From: Anaerolineae bacterium
Lineage (GTDB): Bacteria; Chloroflexota; Anaerolineae; JAFGEY01
Reading direction: 5' to 3'
Length of the DNA: 27,540 bases
Assembly (NCBI GenBank): GCA_016931365.1
Contig: JAFGEY010000347.1
Coordinates: forward strand, 1-27,540
Shown: positions 17,901-24,370 of the stretch, piece by piece
How positions within the stretch are numbered: the first letter of the stretch is position 1
Layout: every line of letters begins with the position of its first letter
Translations under genes and position numbers: made by a program
The notes under the pieces: generated by a model
What the model saw: the letters and a program-made list of their open reading frames with translations, nothing else
Database searches by the model: none
Told to the model about the DNA's origin: nothing

Positions 17901-19903
17901 ACGGCCTGTACTTTGACGGTACGAGCTGGGGCGCGGCGGCCACCTGGCTGCGCGCCGCCGGTACGAACTCGTGGAGTTATGGTTTTGCACCTGCCGATGG
18001 AGAGACCTACACCGTCCGCTCTCGCGCGACTGATGCCGTCGGCAATGTGGAAAGCGTCTATGGCAGTGGCACGTTCAGCTATGACGCGGCCGCGCCGGCC
18101 GTGGACACGGTAAATGTCACGTCTGACAGCCTCTACTTTTACAACCCTGGCCTCACCGCCGATGGCGGCACGGTGTATCTGAACACCCGCGCCGGTGAAG
18201 GCGCCGGCCAGACGCTCACTGTAGCAGTCACCATGGTCGAACCGCATCCGGCCGGCCTGATGGGTGGTACAGCCTTTGGCGACATGCCGCCGGCAGACAC
18301 GGCCGCGCCGTGGACGGCTGGCTACTCGGTAGAGGCCAATGCCGGCACGCAGTCGAATGTGCTTTTCACGGTGGCCGACACGCTGGGTCTGACCGATACG
18401 GCAGCGATCAACTTTGTGCAAGACAACCTGCCGCCCAACTCCAAGGCCAACATCGCCAATGAGGCGACTAACTCGGCGCCGATCACCGTTGACTGGGAAG
18501 CCAGCGACAGCGGCAGCGGCGTGCGTGAGGTACACCTGTGGGTCAAATACCAGCCCATCGGCGCGTGGACGGATACCGGTCTGGCGATGGTTGGCATGAG
18601 CGGCAGCTTTGTCTACACGCCAACCTCAGGCAGCGGCACTTACTACTTTGCCACCGTGGCCATAGACCAGGTGCGCAATGTCGAATCTGCTCCCGCTGGC
18701 TTTGGCGACGATCAGATTGACTTTGACGACACGCCGCCCGATTCGACTATGACGGCGCCGATGTATGCCGGCGCGCCATCGATCGTCATCACCTGGACGG
18801 CATCGTTCGATGCCAAGTACACCTATCTGTACTATCGCTATGGCGAAACAGGGGACTGGCATGATGTAGCTTTTTCCATCGCTAAAAGTGGTATCTTTGA
18901 CTTCACACCTACCGATGGGGATGGGCATTACTACTTTGCCACCGTTGCTATGGATGAGGCTGGCAATCCCGAGGTCATTGCCCAGGACGGCAAGGGCATG
19001 ACCATCTATGACACGGTGCCACCTGTTTCGGCGGCGACTTCACCGGCCGCAGCAGGCCAGGCTGGCTTTACTGTCGAATGGACGGGCGATGATACGATCA
19101 TCGGCGCGGGAATCACTTTCTTCGACGTGCAGGTGAAGGTTGGCGACGGTGTGTGGACAGACTGGCTCACGCATACAACGGAAACTGAGGCGATGTATGT
19201 GCCCGTTTACGTAGACCAGGATCCAGAGACCTTTTACTTCCGTAGCCGGGCCACTGACAATGCCGGGCATGTCGAAGAATGGCCGATCGAGCCCAACGGC
19301 GACACGACAACGATGGTCAGTTTTGGAAACTTTGTTGGCAGATATAGGATCTTTTTGCCCCTGGTCGCCAGCAACTTTAGTGGCCTGGCGCTGCCAGACC
19401 TGATCGTCGAAGAGGTGCAAGTAGTTCCGGCCGAACCGGCCGCCGGCGAGGCCTGGGACATCCGTGTCACAGTCAGGAACATCGGCAATGTGGCACTGAG
19501 CGACGGCGTGTGGGTAGACCTTTACGTAGACCCGCTGCCGCAGCGGCTGCCAATCAAGCCCAACACGCCCTTCTTTGACGTGGGCACTTATGGCGGGGTG
19601 TGGTGGGTTTCATCCTTGGCTGCTGGTGAAAGCATCGTGTTGACCAAGGCTGATATTCCGCCCGATTGGCTGCCTTACTTCCCGGATCCATGGCAAACAC
19701 CCGGCGACCATACGCTGTACGTCCAGGTGGACTCGGTCGATGAGCGAACCGCGACGCCGCCGCCATGGGCCAGAGTGTACGAGGCGAACGAAAACAACAA
19801 CGTCTATGGCCCGCTGACGGTACACGTCGGTGGCGTAGGCGGAGCCAATGTTCAGGTGCAGGAGCTTCCGCCTGTCCTGCCTGAGCGACGGTCTCCTCAC
19901 TGA
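8963..19903 (+). CDS. Giant secreted multi-module (FN3/Ig-like) surface protein ending in CARDB
   Basis: Predicted 3646-residue exported protein. The start is the ATG at 8963, with GGAGAGGAAG just upstream and a signal peptide ending 'PLPVAWA' at residue ~37. The in-frame ATG at 8876 has no ribosome-binding site and would place a charged stretch before the signal peptide. Order of parts: an N-terminal beta domain rich in GGDGDGFE-type loops (~38-215); one Ig/FN3-like domain (~217-297); then ~26 modules at 299-3045 of three kinds. F (16 copies, DTGSGITYRLE core, ending SDGxTxD) looks FN3-like. A (6 copies, PDSxVxTxGxYN...WPGxIxGTASD) looks Ig-like. B (4 copies, STHP...WYNNNDP...WYFHVRA) looks FN3-like. 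After them come three or four further Ig-like domains (~3046-3450), the motif RYRIFLPLVASN at 3460-3471 and a CARDB domain (~3477-3610). The role is probably structural or adhesive. No catalytic motif was found. The gene ends 15 bases before a strong terminator. Confidence 0.9.
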   Translation: MNAKSHPFILRAVYILASLIMLIPALWAGPLPVAWAANTGWRSPTANAADFGGDGDGFERNPTNAYGDGGGNAESRNNGVFAGDKTERHRYYNYGLNVPTGATIYGIEVRLDWWLDSTGDTNTMGVELSWDGGSNWTSAKTDSQETTSQHTVILGSTTDTWGRTWSPSDFSDANFRVRILNYSSNAFGSRDFYLDWAAVRVTYNRTPSAPTLVSPANGAYVNDNTPTLSWNASTDPDGDTLNYAVSIDDGVYTDVGTATSYTTGVLAERQYTWQVRAYDGWTNGYSYSDVWYFTVDTDIPATPDYLYEGDPDQDYYPLLSYTPNLPISWGSVADTGSGITYQVQRRVNFGGWTDRYTGPNVSFDDTGTFVDNDFVEYQVRARNGAGNTSGWRQSDGIRIDSTDPATVAGVGEGVSVGADDDWSRDNVYLVYWGTVADTGSGIAYEVQRCVNGGLVGTCTSGWDTFAPSGLDCTTVPGYCFGDDSVGHSDGDIVRYQVRAVNGAGRTSPAWSTSSDGLTLDLQPPDSNVTTGGVYNPVSWPDQIAGTASDGGSGVTRVDIIIIDSDAALWWDGDSWETGTPLGVQAGGTTAWTYAFPESRLIDGHTYSLLSCATDVAGNVETDCGTNQFTYAAAAPEAPAPWSTTHVDPNTWYNNNQPSFEWNEPASPIGIAGYSIQLDQYPGTVPDKIQDTTQRTYDAATTPDGVWYFHVRAVDVTGQWGPAGHVRVNIDTTAPQTPGSVTEENPDVNWDDDGGVTVYWSAVPNTGSGIAYALERCVNGGLSGACTTSWDPVASGIADTYYAHNPGGYSDGNTVRYRVRAANGVGLPGGWRESDGLTIDSSPVAAPAWVYEDAAAEPDRDYHNSAAGAVTVRWAGVTDTGSGIAYRLDKCVSISGACTNPTDWTLVAQGLSATSYADSGSYSDMQRIRYRVTAVNGVGAAGAAAASDGMLIDLDIPALPGWVYEGSQTVDWDYHYDGSFTVYWAAVANTGSGITYRLEKSVNDGAWELVAEGLTGLSRADTNNATQAPDGTVIKYRVTPVNGAGTAGPYKLSDGITLDRETPAAPGWIYEENSDVDFHVNGDVTVYWAAAANTGSGITYDLQWQIAGGGWLDLASDLTTTSFRASQTFGDETFIEYRVLARNGNRPVGQPSGWTVSDGVLVDRDTPAQVTGVGEGLVVGADLDYVNANSFIVYWTGVSATATGDQIYYTVERNVNGGGWSVAAANVTATSWDDPQAYSNGDQVLYQVTAINGAGTSGSVSTASDGVTVDTGQPNSTVATTGYYNATSWPGRINGASTDDYAGVRHVQVTIYDTDAGLYWDGAAWAGALTWLTATDTTNWYYLLDRSNLLSGHTYSLQSRATDEAGNVEASFGINSFTYASQGPQAPVVASTTHPDQDTWYNHNDPILSWTTVSSVTVAGYAYVLDQNPGTMPLAIENLWTDSISLPDVGDGAWYFHVRARDSANNWGPAGHYALHIDTTTPGAPTGVTEESPDVDWDYDGSVTVYWTVVSNTGSGIVYIVEREVSTSPGTWVVLSNTVPSTQYLDPATGYADGAFIRYRVSARNGVNLTGSTTQSDGVTVDNDAPLTPAWVTENAADPNDQDYDSDGSVRVYWAASNNTGSGLTYRLERQVTSLGAPGPWTLVAEGLTSNSYLDPLTHQDGEFVQYHVTAINGVGSFNAPASSDGIRIDVDTPAAPAEVTENSPDMDWSYNGSVTVFWGSVTDTGSGITFRLEKQVNSGVWTLVPGAGALPGGTTSFPDSGAYNDGDVIRYRVRAINGAGLVGAWRESDGMTIDSNTVAAPGWVREENPDVDYDADGALTVYWAAVSDTGSGITYRLEKQLGAGSWNVVAQGLAGTSYYDGQTQPDGTEIHYRVAAVNGVNTAGSATASDGITVDIQTPAAPANLGEGDAVGTDDEFDQDNTFYVYWTAPADTGSGLVYDIQKRLNGGTWVAATSGVEGASWEDPVSYSNGDLVQYRVRAVNGAGLEGAWSEASSGITLDFALPDSAVTTHGYYNAYNWPGFVFGAASDTGSDVGYVDITIRRSSDNQYWSGAAWVAGETWLRATDTYNWQYAFALANLTDGVTYTVRSRATDNADNVETTIGQNTFTYSGSGPAAPAISSSTHPVQTNWYDNNDPAFSWTVPSSAVPVVGYSFVLDQLSTTTPDAVADTAGTTASFVDQADGAWWFHVRAGDSAGNWGAAAHFRVNIDTTAPPAPATVTEESPDVAWDSDGTVAVYWGAVPDLSGVTYRLERNVNGMGWVLVPNADALTVTSREVGAFDNGDTVLFRVRATNGAGLSSAWTESNGVSFDTTTPAAPANVGEGDVAPTDDDWDQDNAFLVFWTAVPGTPSGITYSVERNRNNNGVWELMVSGLTATQWEDSTSYSSGESVAYRVTAHTGAGLSGAPSASSDGLALDFSRPDSAVNTSGFYNTFTWPGSIQGTASDSPSDVAFVDITIRRQSDSLYWAGSAWVATETWLRAAGAANWSYTFAPGDGQTYNLQSRATDHAGNVETTLGTSTFNYSSSGPDAPTISSPTHPNPAVWYNNNDPTLNWTTPSSGSGIKGYSYVLDHTPDTEPDLAADTTGNTRSYTNITDGLWYFHVRAVDNADNWGPAAHLAVRVDTTAPAAPAAVTEESPDVNLDADGNITVYWSGVTDTSDVTYSLERSTNGGASWASVSTGITTTSYLDPVTHPDATQLIYRVRAVDSVGLTSAWRQSNGVTIDSQTPARPTGVGEGDIVGADNVWDQDNTFYVFWNAVPDTGSTIFYTIERSINGGVWQTVQASYAQTFWDDPQVFTDTSTIRYRITAVNGVGTVGPVSADSSGITMDLALPDSAVTTSGSYGPASWTGSIQGTASDATSGVSAVQITLQRASNGQYWNGTTWGAAPTWLLTTGAASWSYAFVPTSGESYNVQSRAVDAADNWEVSYGVGSFSYTTDEPDSSIATNGLYVGAAWPGQIGGAALAPMAAVSFVDLTIQRGDGLYFDGTSWGAAATWLRAAGTNSWSYGFAPADGETYTVRSRATDAVGNVESVYGSGTFSYDAAAPAVDTVNVTSDSLYFYNPGLTADGGTVYLNTRAGEGAGQTLTVAVTMVEPHPAGLMGGTAFGDMPPADTAAPWTAGYSVEANAGTQSNVLFTVADTLGLTDTAAINFVQDNLPPNSKANIANEATNSAPITVDWEASDSGSGVREVHLWVKYQPIGAWTDTGLAMVGMSGSFVYTPTSGSGTYYFATVAIDQVRNVESAPAGFGDDQIDFDDTPPDSTMTAPMYAGAPSIVITWTASFDAKYTYLYYRYGETGDWHDVAFSIAKSGIFDFTPTDGDGHYYFATVAMDEAGNPEVIAQDGKGMTIYDTVPPVSAATSPAAAGQAGFTVEWTGDDTIIGAGITFFDVQVKVGDGVWTDWLTHTTETEAMYVPVYVDQDPETFYFRSRATDNAGHVEEWPIEPNGDTTTMVSFGNFVGRYRIFLPLVASNFSGLALPDLIVEEVQVVPAEPAAGEAWDIRVTVRNIGNVALSDGVWVDLYVDPLPQRLPIKPNTPFFDVGTYGGVWWVSSLAAGESIVLTKADIPPDWLPYFPDPWQTPGDHTLYVQVDSVDERTATPPPWARVYEANENNNVYGPLTVHVGGVGGANVQVQELPPVLPERRSPH
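9857..18097 (+). repeat. Hierarchical array of F, A and B modules in giant gene 2
   Basis: Module order and approximate positions: F1-F2 9857-10528, A1 10529-10867, B1 10868-11158, F3-F7 11159-12775, A2 12776-13111, B2 13112-13399, F8-F12 13400-14968, A3 14969-15304, B3 15305-15595, F13-F14 15596-16216, A4 16217-16543, B4 16544-16834, F15-F16 16835-17452, A5 17453-17776, A6 17777-18097. F units are ~100-110 residues, A ~108-112 and B ~97. The F unit directly before every A-B pair (or A-A in the last block) is always a distinct subtype beginning with GVGEG/LGEG/NVGEG plus an acidic, Asn-containing stretch. The F units after B begin with VTEExPDVxWDxDG. The unit of duplication was thus a whole F...F-A-B block. 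Confidence 0.88.
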
Positions 19904-19918
19904 AGCAATGTTGAGACG

Positions 19919-19951
19919 AGACGCCACCAAGCAATTGGTGGCGTCTTTTTT
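19919..19951 (+). terminator. Intrinsic terminator of giant gene 2
   Basis: A perfect 12-bp stem (AGACGCCACCAA pairing with TTGGTGGCGTCT) closed by a GCAA tetraloop and followed by TTTTT, beginning 15 bases after the stop codon. It ends the transcription unit of the two giant genes. Its T-run overlaps the -35 of the next promoter. Confidence 0.95.
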
Positions 19952-19978
19952 GAATGAATTCCAGTTTTGTGTTATACT
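19950..19978 (+). promoter_or_regulatory. Promoter of the MPSTG protein gene
   Basis: -35 TTGAAT (19950-19955), a 17-base spacer and -10 TATACT (19973-19978), preceded by TGT to give an extended -10. It sits immediately behind the terminator of giant gene 2 and about 60 bases before the start codon, so the small gene has its own transcript. Confidence 0.7.
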
Positions 19979-20038
19979 GATAACCCAAGTGCAGAGCTGC
20001 CTGGGGTTTGTCATACGACGATAGTCTGAGGAGGGGCA

Positions 20039-20422
20039 ATGAGCCGTTCTAGTTGTTGGATATGGTCGTGGATAGGCATTTTTTTAATGGCTCTGGTAAG
20101 TGTTTCGTTGTTGTTGGATCCTGCTCCGATTGCAGCTCAAACGCGCAGCACGCCCACGCGTGAAATGCCTCCTCCTGAACGGACAATGCCACCGGGTGCG
20201 CGATCAACGCCCACGATTACGCCTTCACCCGAGACGCCCGCACCGGTTAACCCAACTGTGGAACCTACATTCACGCCTACATCAGAGGCGCCGGCCGTGA
20301 TGCCATCGACGGGAGAGGTCAGTCCTGATAGTTGGTTGCTTGTGCTAGCGGCAGTGGTGATTGGCCTGGGGGTGTTGATTCTGACCTGGGGGGTGACTCG
20401 TCGAAGGATGACCCTTGAATAA
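20039..20422 (+). CDS. Small Thr/Pro-rich exported protein with MPSTG sorting-like signal
   Basis: 127 residues. The ATG at 20039 is preceded by a strong GAGGAGGGG ribosome-binding site. Residues 1-33 form a signal peptide (hydrophobic ~8-26, likely cleavage after IAA at 33). Residues 34-87 are low-complexity and rich in Thr, Pro and Glu (TPSPETPAPVNPTVEP type), expected to be extended and possibly O-glycosylated. Residues 88-92 read MPSTG, followed by Glu, a hydrophobic helix (98-119) and an Arg-rich tail (RRR at 121-123). That is the layout of a sortase cell-wall sorting signal with Met in place of the usual Leu. No sortase gene is in the window, so it could equally be a plain C-terminally anchored membrane protein. 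It stands directly after the giant surface-protein genes, between its own promoter and terminator. Function unknown; a surface anchor or spacer is the simplest reading. Confidence 0.82.
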   Translation: MSRSSCWIWSWIGIFLMALVSVSLLLDPAPIAAQTRSTPTREMPPPERTMPPGARSTPTITPSPETPAPVNPTVEPTFTPTSEAPAVMPSTGEVSPDSWLLVLAAVVIGLGVLILTWGVTRRRMTLE

Positions 20423-20499
20423 AGCGTCTTTTGCTGCCAAAAGGCTGACCTGATCAACGGCGGGTTAGCTCAAGAAAGCTTGATTGTAAAGACGTCTCC

Positions 20500-20533
20500 A
20501 GATGGCGGGTTGCGGACCCGCCATCTGTGTTTA
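20500..20533 (+). terminator. Probable intrinsic terminator after the MPSTG gene
   Basis: An 11-bp perfect stem (AGATGGCGGGT with ACCCGCCATCT) and a five-base loop TGCGG, followed by the weak T-tract GTGTTTA, 77 bases past the stop codon. The stem is strong but the T-run is poor, so efficiency is uncertain. Confidence 0.65.
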
Positions 20534-20613
20534 GGTTGCAACTTGGCGCTTGCGCAGGTGTTTTAGTCGTTGGACGTTGATGGTTTTCTAGATTGATCAT
20601 TTTGGGAGGAAAG

Positions 20614-22293
20614 ATGGACAAGCCCTGGTTTCAGCATTACGATTCGCATGTGCCACACACGATCGATTACCCCGATATTACGCTTGATCAAGCCTTGACC
20701 AACAGCACGCTCAAGTCCCCTGATGCCGTAGCGACGATCATCAAGGGTGGCAAATTGACCTACACACAACTCGACGCGCAGGTCGATCGACTGGCGGCGG
20801 CTTTGCAGCAGTTGGGCGTGAAGAAGGGCGACCGGGTGGCGATTCACCTGCCTAACAGCCCGCAGTTTGTGATCGGCTATTATGCCGCACTGCGCATCGG
20901 AGCTATCGCCGTGCCCTGCAACTCTACTTATGTGGCGCGCGAGTTGGAATATCAGCTCAACGATTCGGGCGCCGAGACGCTGATCACTTTTAGCGCTTTT
21001 TACGAGATGGTCAAGAGCATTCGCGCTCAAACTCCGCTCAAGCGCGTGATCGTGGCCAAGATTCAAAGCTATTTCCCAAGCCTGCTCAAAATCATCTTTA
21101 CGCTGCTGCTGGAAAAGAAACGTGGCTATTATGCCGACATCAGTGGCGATGCTCAAACCTATTGGTTCCAGGATGTGCTCAAGTCGGCTCCAGCCAAGCC
21201 AACGCCGGTACAAAAGGCCCTCGACGACACGGCGGTGCTGATGTATACCGGCGGCACGACCGGTGTCTCCAAAGGCGCGCAGTTGAGCCATCGCAACCTG
21301 GTGTGCAATACATTGCAGTGCTCGCACTGGTTGAACACGATTAACCGACCGCCCAAAATGCTGACGGCACTGCCGCTGTATCACAGTTATGCGATGACAT
21401 CTTGTATGAATCACGCAATCTATACGGGCGGCAGCATGATCCTGGTGCCCAATCCCCGCGATTTGAAGGACGTGCTTGAGACGATTGACAAGTTCAAGCC
21501 AACGATTTATCCCGGTGTTCCGGCAATGTACGTGGCGATCAACAACAGCCCCGATGTGGCGGCGGGCAAATACGACGTGAGTTCAATTGAAGCCTGTATG
21601 AGCGGCGCGGCAGGGCTGCCCGGCGAGGTACAGGAAAGGTTCCAAAAAATCACCGGCGCGTCTCTGGTCGAGGGATACGGCCTCAGCGAGGCCTCGCCGG
21701 TCACACACGTCAACCCGGTCTTTGATGGCAACAACCGCATCGGTTATATTGGCCTGCCGCTGCCTGACACCGACGCCAGGATCGTCGATGTAGAGACGGG
21801 CGAGCAAGAGTTGGCCCCCGGCGAGGTGGGTGAGTTGTGCATCAGGGGGCCGCAGGTGATGAAGGGATACTGGAATATGCCCACCGAGACGGAAAACATG
21901 CTGCGCAACGGCTGGCTGTACACCGGCGACATCGTGGTGATGACTAAAGACGGCTTTTTCCAGATCCAGGATCGCAAAAAGGACATGATCCTCGGTGCGG
22001 GCGGCTACAACGTCTATCCACGCGAGATCGAAGAGGTGCTCTACCAGCACCCCAAGGTCAAGGAAGTCGTCGCCGCGGGCATTCAGGTGGAAGAAAGGGG
22101 CGAGCGTCCCAAGGTGTGGATCGTGCTCAAAGAGGGTGAGACGGCCACTGAGGAAGAGATTTTGGCCTTTTGCGAGGAAAACTTGGCTCCGTACAAACGG
22201 CCTCGTTTTGTCGAATTTCGCGACGATCTGCCCAAGACGATGGTCGGTAAGGTCCTGCGCCGTGAACTGATCCGGCAAGAGATTGAAAAATAG
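20614..22293 (+). CDS. fadD: Long-chain acyl-CoA synthetase (AMP-forming fatty acid-CoA ligase)
   Basis: 559-residue ANL-superfamily enzyme that activates a fatty acid with ATP to an acyl-adenylate and transfers it to CoA, for beta-oxidation or lipid synthesis; cytoplasmic or membrane-associated. Visible motifs: P-loop MYTGGTTGVSKGA at 210-222; EGYGLSEASP at 353-362; YTGD at 436-439; the hinge region DRKKDMILGAGGYNVYP from 453; and the C-terminal catalytic lysine K546 in PKTMVGKVLRREL. The length fits the family. The start is the ATG at 20614, with GGGAGG six bases upstream; the TTG at 20593 would read through that ribosome-binding site. The gene stands alone between two terminators. Chain-length preference cannot be read from sequence, so the symbol denotes family membership only. 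No promoter was clearly identified. Confidence 0.9.
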   Translation: MDKPWFQHYDSHVPHTIDYPDITLDQALTNSTLKSPDAVATIIKGGKLTYTQLDAQVDRLAAALQQLGVKKGDRVAIHLPNSPQFVIGYYAALRIGAIAVPCNSTYVARELEYQLNDSGAETLITFSAFYEMVKSIRAQTPLKRVIVAKIQSYFPSLLKIIFTLLLEKKRGYYADISGDAQTYWFQDVLKSAPAKPTPVQKALDDTAVLMYTGGTTGVSKGAQLSHRNLVCNTLQCSHWLNTINRPPKMLTALPLYHSYAMTSCMNHAIYTGGSMILVPNPRDLKDVLETIDKFKPTIYPGVPAMYVAINNSPDVAAGKYDVSSIEACMSGAAGLPGEVQERFQKITGASLVEGYGLSEASPVTHVNPVFDGNNRIGYIGLPLPDTDARIVDVETGEQELAPGEVGELCIRGPQVMKGYWNMPTETENMLRNGWLYTGDIVVMTKDGFFQIQDRKKDMILGAGGYNVYPREIEEVLYQHPKVKEVVAAGIQVEERGERPKVWIVLKEGETATEEEILAFCEENLAPYKRPRFVEFRDDLPKTMVGKVLRRELIRQEIEK

Positions 22294-22315
22294 CTGTTCT
22301 AAAAATGGGGTCCGG

Positions 22316-22348
22316 TAGGGGCGCAGCACTGGCATTGCTGTGCTCCTG
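22316..22348. repeat. REP-like hairpin downstream of the acyl-CoA ligase gene
   Basis: TAGGGGCGCAGCA (22316-22328), a seven-base loop, and TGCTGTGCTCCTG (22336-22348). Ten Watson-Crick and two G-U pairs make a 12-bp stem, with only the outermost pair mismatched. No T-run follows. The GTAGGGGCGC... type of stem resembles short dispersed hairpin repeats of some bacteria, but dispersal cannot be tested here. Confidence 0.4.
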
Positions 22349-22361
22349 CTAATTGGAAAAT

Positions 22362-22396
22362 AAAAACAGCCAGGGTGCGCACCCTGGCTGTTTTTT
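22362..22396. terminator. Bidirectional terminator shared by fadD and ftsH
   Basis: A near-perfect palindrome centred between 22378 and 22379 (ACAGCCAGGGTGC with GCACCCTGGCTGT), flanked by AAAAA on the left and TTTTTT on the right. It therefore ends in a U-run in both directions and serves the two convergent genes. It starts 69 bases after the fadD stop and ends 11 bases from the ftsH stop. Confidence 0.95.
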
Positions 22397-22406
22397 GCAG
22401 GTCAGA

Positions 22407-24263
22407 TTATGCCGGAACCGGCACTGTCCTCACCTTGTCATCGAGAATTGCTTCAATAGCATCGCTGTCGAGCGTTTCCACTTCGATCAGCCGGGTGGCG
22501 ATGGCGACCAGTTTGTCTTTTTTCTCCGTGAGCAGGTTTTTGGCCCGGTTGTACGCCTCGTCGATAAAAAGGCGCACTTCCTGGTCGATCTGCCGGGCCA
22601 TCTCTTCGCTATAATCGCGCTGCTCGGAAATCTCGCGCCCCAAAAAAACCAGCTCTTCTTTTTGACCAAAGGTCATCGAGCCAAGTTTGGCGCTCATTCC
22701 GTAACGGGTGACCATCTGGCGAGCTAGCTTGGTGACGCGCTCCAGATCGTTGCCGGCTCCGGTGGTTACATCGTCAAACATCAGTTCTTCGGCGACGCGC
22801 CCGCCCAGCAATGCGGCCATATCGTCGCGGAATTTGTTCTTGCTCATCAACAGACGGTCGTCATCGGGCAGGCTCATCGTAAAGCCGAGCGCCATGCCGC
22901 GTGAAACGATGGTGACTTTGCGCACCGGGTCGCACATGGGCAAAAAGTGCTGGACGACAGTGTGGCCGGCTTCGTGATAGGCCAGTACCTCTTTTTCTTC
23001 TTCGGTGATCAGGCGGCTTTTTCGCTCCGGCCCGGCGATCACGCGCTCGATCGCTTCCTGGAATTCGCTCATCTCGATGTGCCGCTTGTTGCGCCGCGCA
23101 GCCAGGATCGCCGCTTCGTTGACCAGGTTTTCGATATCTGCGCCGACAAAGCCCGGCGTCAGCTTGGCTAGCACCGAGACGTCCACGTCGGTCGCCAGCG
23201 GCTTGCCTTTGATGTGGACGTTGAGGATCGCCTCGCGCCCCTTGATATCGGGCCGGTCGAGCACCACGCGGCGGTCAAAGCGGCCCGGACGCAGCAGCGC
23301 CGGGTCGAGGATGTCCGGGCGGTTGGTGGCAGCGACGACGATCACGTTGGTGTCGGTGTCAAAGCCGTCCATCTCGACCAGAATCTGGTTCAAGGTCTGC
23401 TCGCGCTCATCGTGGCTGCCACCCAACCCCGCACCACGATGCCGTCCTACGGCGTCGATCTCGTCAACAAAGACAATGCACGGCGAGTGTCGTTTGGCCT
23501 GATCGAACAGGTCGCGCACGCGCGAAGCGCCCACGCCAACAAACATTTCCACAAACTCGGAGCCGCTGATGCTGAAAAAAGGCACCCCGGCCTCACCAGA
23601 GACGGCTTTGGCCATCAGCGTTTTGCCCGTGCCCGGCGCGCCGACGAGCAGCACGCCCTTGGGGATTCGCGCCCCCAGCGCGATAAACTTTTCCGGCTCT
23701 TTGAGAAACTCGACCACCTCCTGAAGCTCTTCTTTGGCCTCTTCCACTCCGGCCACATCGTCAAAAGTGATCGTGGGTTGGTCGCCGGTGAACATCCGCG
23801 CGCGGCTTTTGCCAAAGGAAAGGGCCTGGTTGTTGGTGCCCTGCGCCTGCCGGAACATAAAATAGATCATCCCGACCACCAACATCGTCGGCAAGATGGT
23901 GCCAAGTGCGGTGAGGATGTTGAGCCAGTCCGGCGGGGGAACAAACTCGACTTTCGAGATCGCGTTCAATTCTTCGGTCGTAACGCCCAGGTCGCGCAGC
24001 GTTTCCAGCAGACCGACGCCATATTCTTTGAACACGACTGATTGTGCCTGTTCACCGCTTTTTTTGCGATAGACTACTTGGATCTTGTTTTCCGTTGTTG
24101 CTGTTAGCTGATCGACGCGGCCTTCTTTGATCGTTTGTGCCAGTCCTGTAATGTCCATTCGTTCCGGTGATGTGGATCGCTCCATCACTTGCCAGATGAT
24201 CAGGACAATTGCCGTCAAAATGAGCAGGTAAACCAGCCCATTTCGCCAATGATTTGATCTCAC
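22407..24263 (-). CDS. ftsH: ATP-dependent zinc metalloprotease FtsH
   Basis: 618-residue membrane-anchored hexameric AAA+ protease that extracts and degrades misfolded membrane proteins and short-lived regulators. Visible in order: TM1 ~9-27; an extracytoplasmic domain; TM2 ~113-137; Walker A GAPGTGKT at 208-215; Walker B VFVDEID at 264-270; second region of homology beginning ATNRPD at ~312; zinc site HEAGH at 430-434 with the third ligand Asp506 ([10 protein letters not shown]). All key residues are present and the length is normal. Start choice: GTG at 24261-24263, since GGAGG (24271-24275) lies 7 bases upstream of it. A TTG six bases further out would be only one base from that Shine-Dalgarno sequence. 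The gene has its own promoter in the 107-base gap after the kinase gene but may also receive read-through from it. Confidence 0.97.
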   Translation of the reverse strand: MRSNHWRNGLVYLLILTAIVLIIWQVMERSTSPERMDITGLAQTIKEGRVDQLTATTENKIQVVYRKKSGEQAQSVVFKEYGVGLLETLRDLGVTTEELNAISKVEFVPPPDWLNILTALGTILPTMLVVGMIYFMFRQAQGTNNQALSFGKSRARMFTGDQPTITFDDVAGVEEAKEELQEVVEFLKEPEKFIALGARIPKGVLLVGAPGTGKTLMAKAVSGEAGVPFFSISGSEFVEMFVGVGASRVRDLFDQAKRHSPCIVFVDEIDAVGRHRGAGLGGSHDEREQTLNQILVEMDGFDTDTNVIVVAATNRPDILDPALLRPGRFDRRVVLDRPDIKGREAILNVHIKGKPLATDVDVSVLAKLTPGFVGADIENLVNEAAILAARRNKRHIEMSEFQEAIERVIAGPERKSRLITEEEKEVLAYHEAGHTVVQHFLPMCDPVRKVTIVSRGMALGFTMSLPDDDRLLMSKNKFRDDMAALLGGRVAEELMFDDVTTGAGNDLERVTKLARQMVTRYGMSAKLGSMTFGQKEELVFLGREISEQRDYSEEMARQIDQEVRLFIDEAYNRAKNLLTEKKDKLVAIATRLIEVETLDSDAIEAILDDKVRTVPVPA

Positions 24264-24270
24264 TACCAAT

Positions 24271-24275
24271 CCTCC
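24271..24275 (-). promoter_or_regulatory. Ribosome-binding site that decides the ftsH start
   Basis: GGAGG on the minus strand, 7 bases from GTG (24263) but 1 base from the in-frame TTG (24269). The spacing favours GTG as initiator. Confidence 0.75.
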
Positions 24276-24337
24276 GTATGCGGCATCTTGTCATAGATAC
24301 TGCCGATTTTTATCCTCTACTGCTGCCAATTGGTTGA

Positions 24338-24367
24338 ATTATACCAGAGTATAGACGATCTTGGCAA
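24338..24367 (-). promoter_or_regulatory. Promoter of ftsH
   Basis: On the minus strand: -35 TTGCCA (24362-24367), an 18-base spacer and a perfect -10 TATAAT (24338-24343) preceded by TGG (extended -10). The -35 lies almost at the stop codon of the kinase gene. The hexamers TGCCAA and TTGGCA form inverted arms around the whole promoter, about 32 bases apart; whether this is an operator is unknown. No CIRCE-type heat-shock element is seen. Confidence 0.82.
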
Positions 24368-24370
24368 AAA

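Noticed and set aside
5042..18097. CRISPR array or tandem DNA satellite
   Set aside because: The periodicity is that of coding modules (216 bases, or ~300-330 bases) with conserved reading frame and protein-level constraint, and no short repeats alternate with unique spacers.
22353..22727. 124-codon plus-strand frame over the 3' end of ftsH
   Set aside because: It starts inside the bidirectional terminator region and is antisense to well-conserved FtsH sequence.
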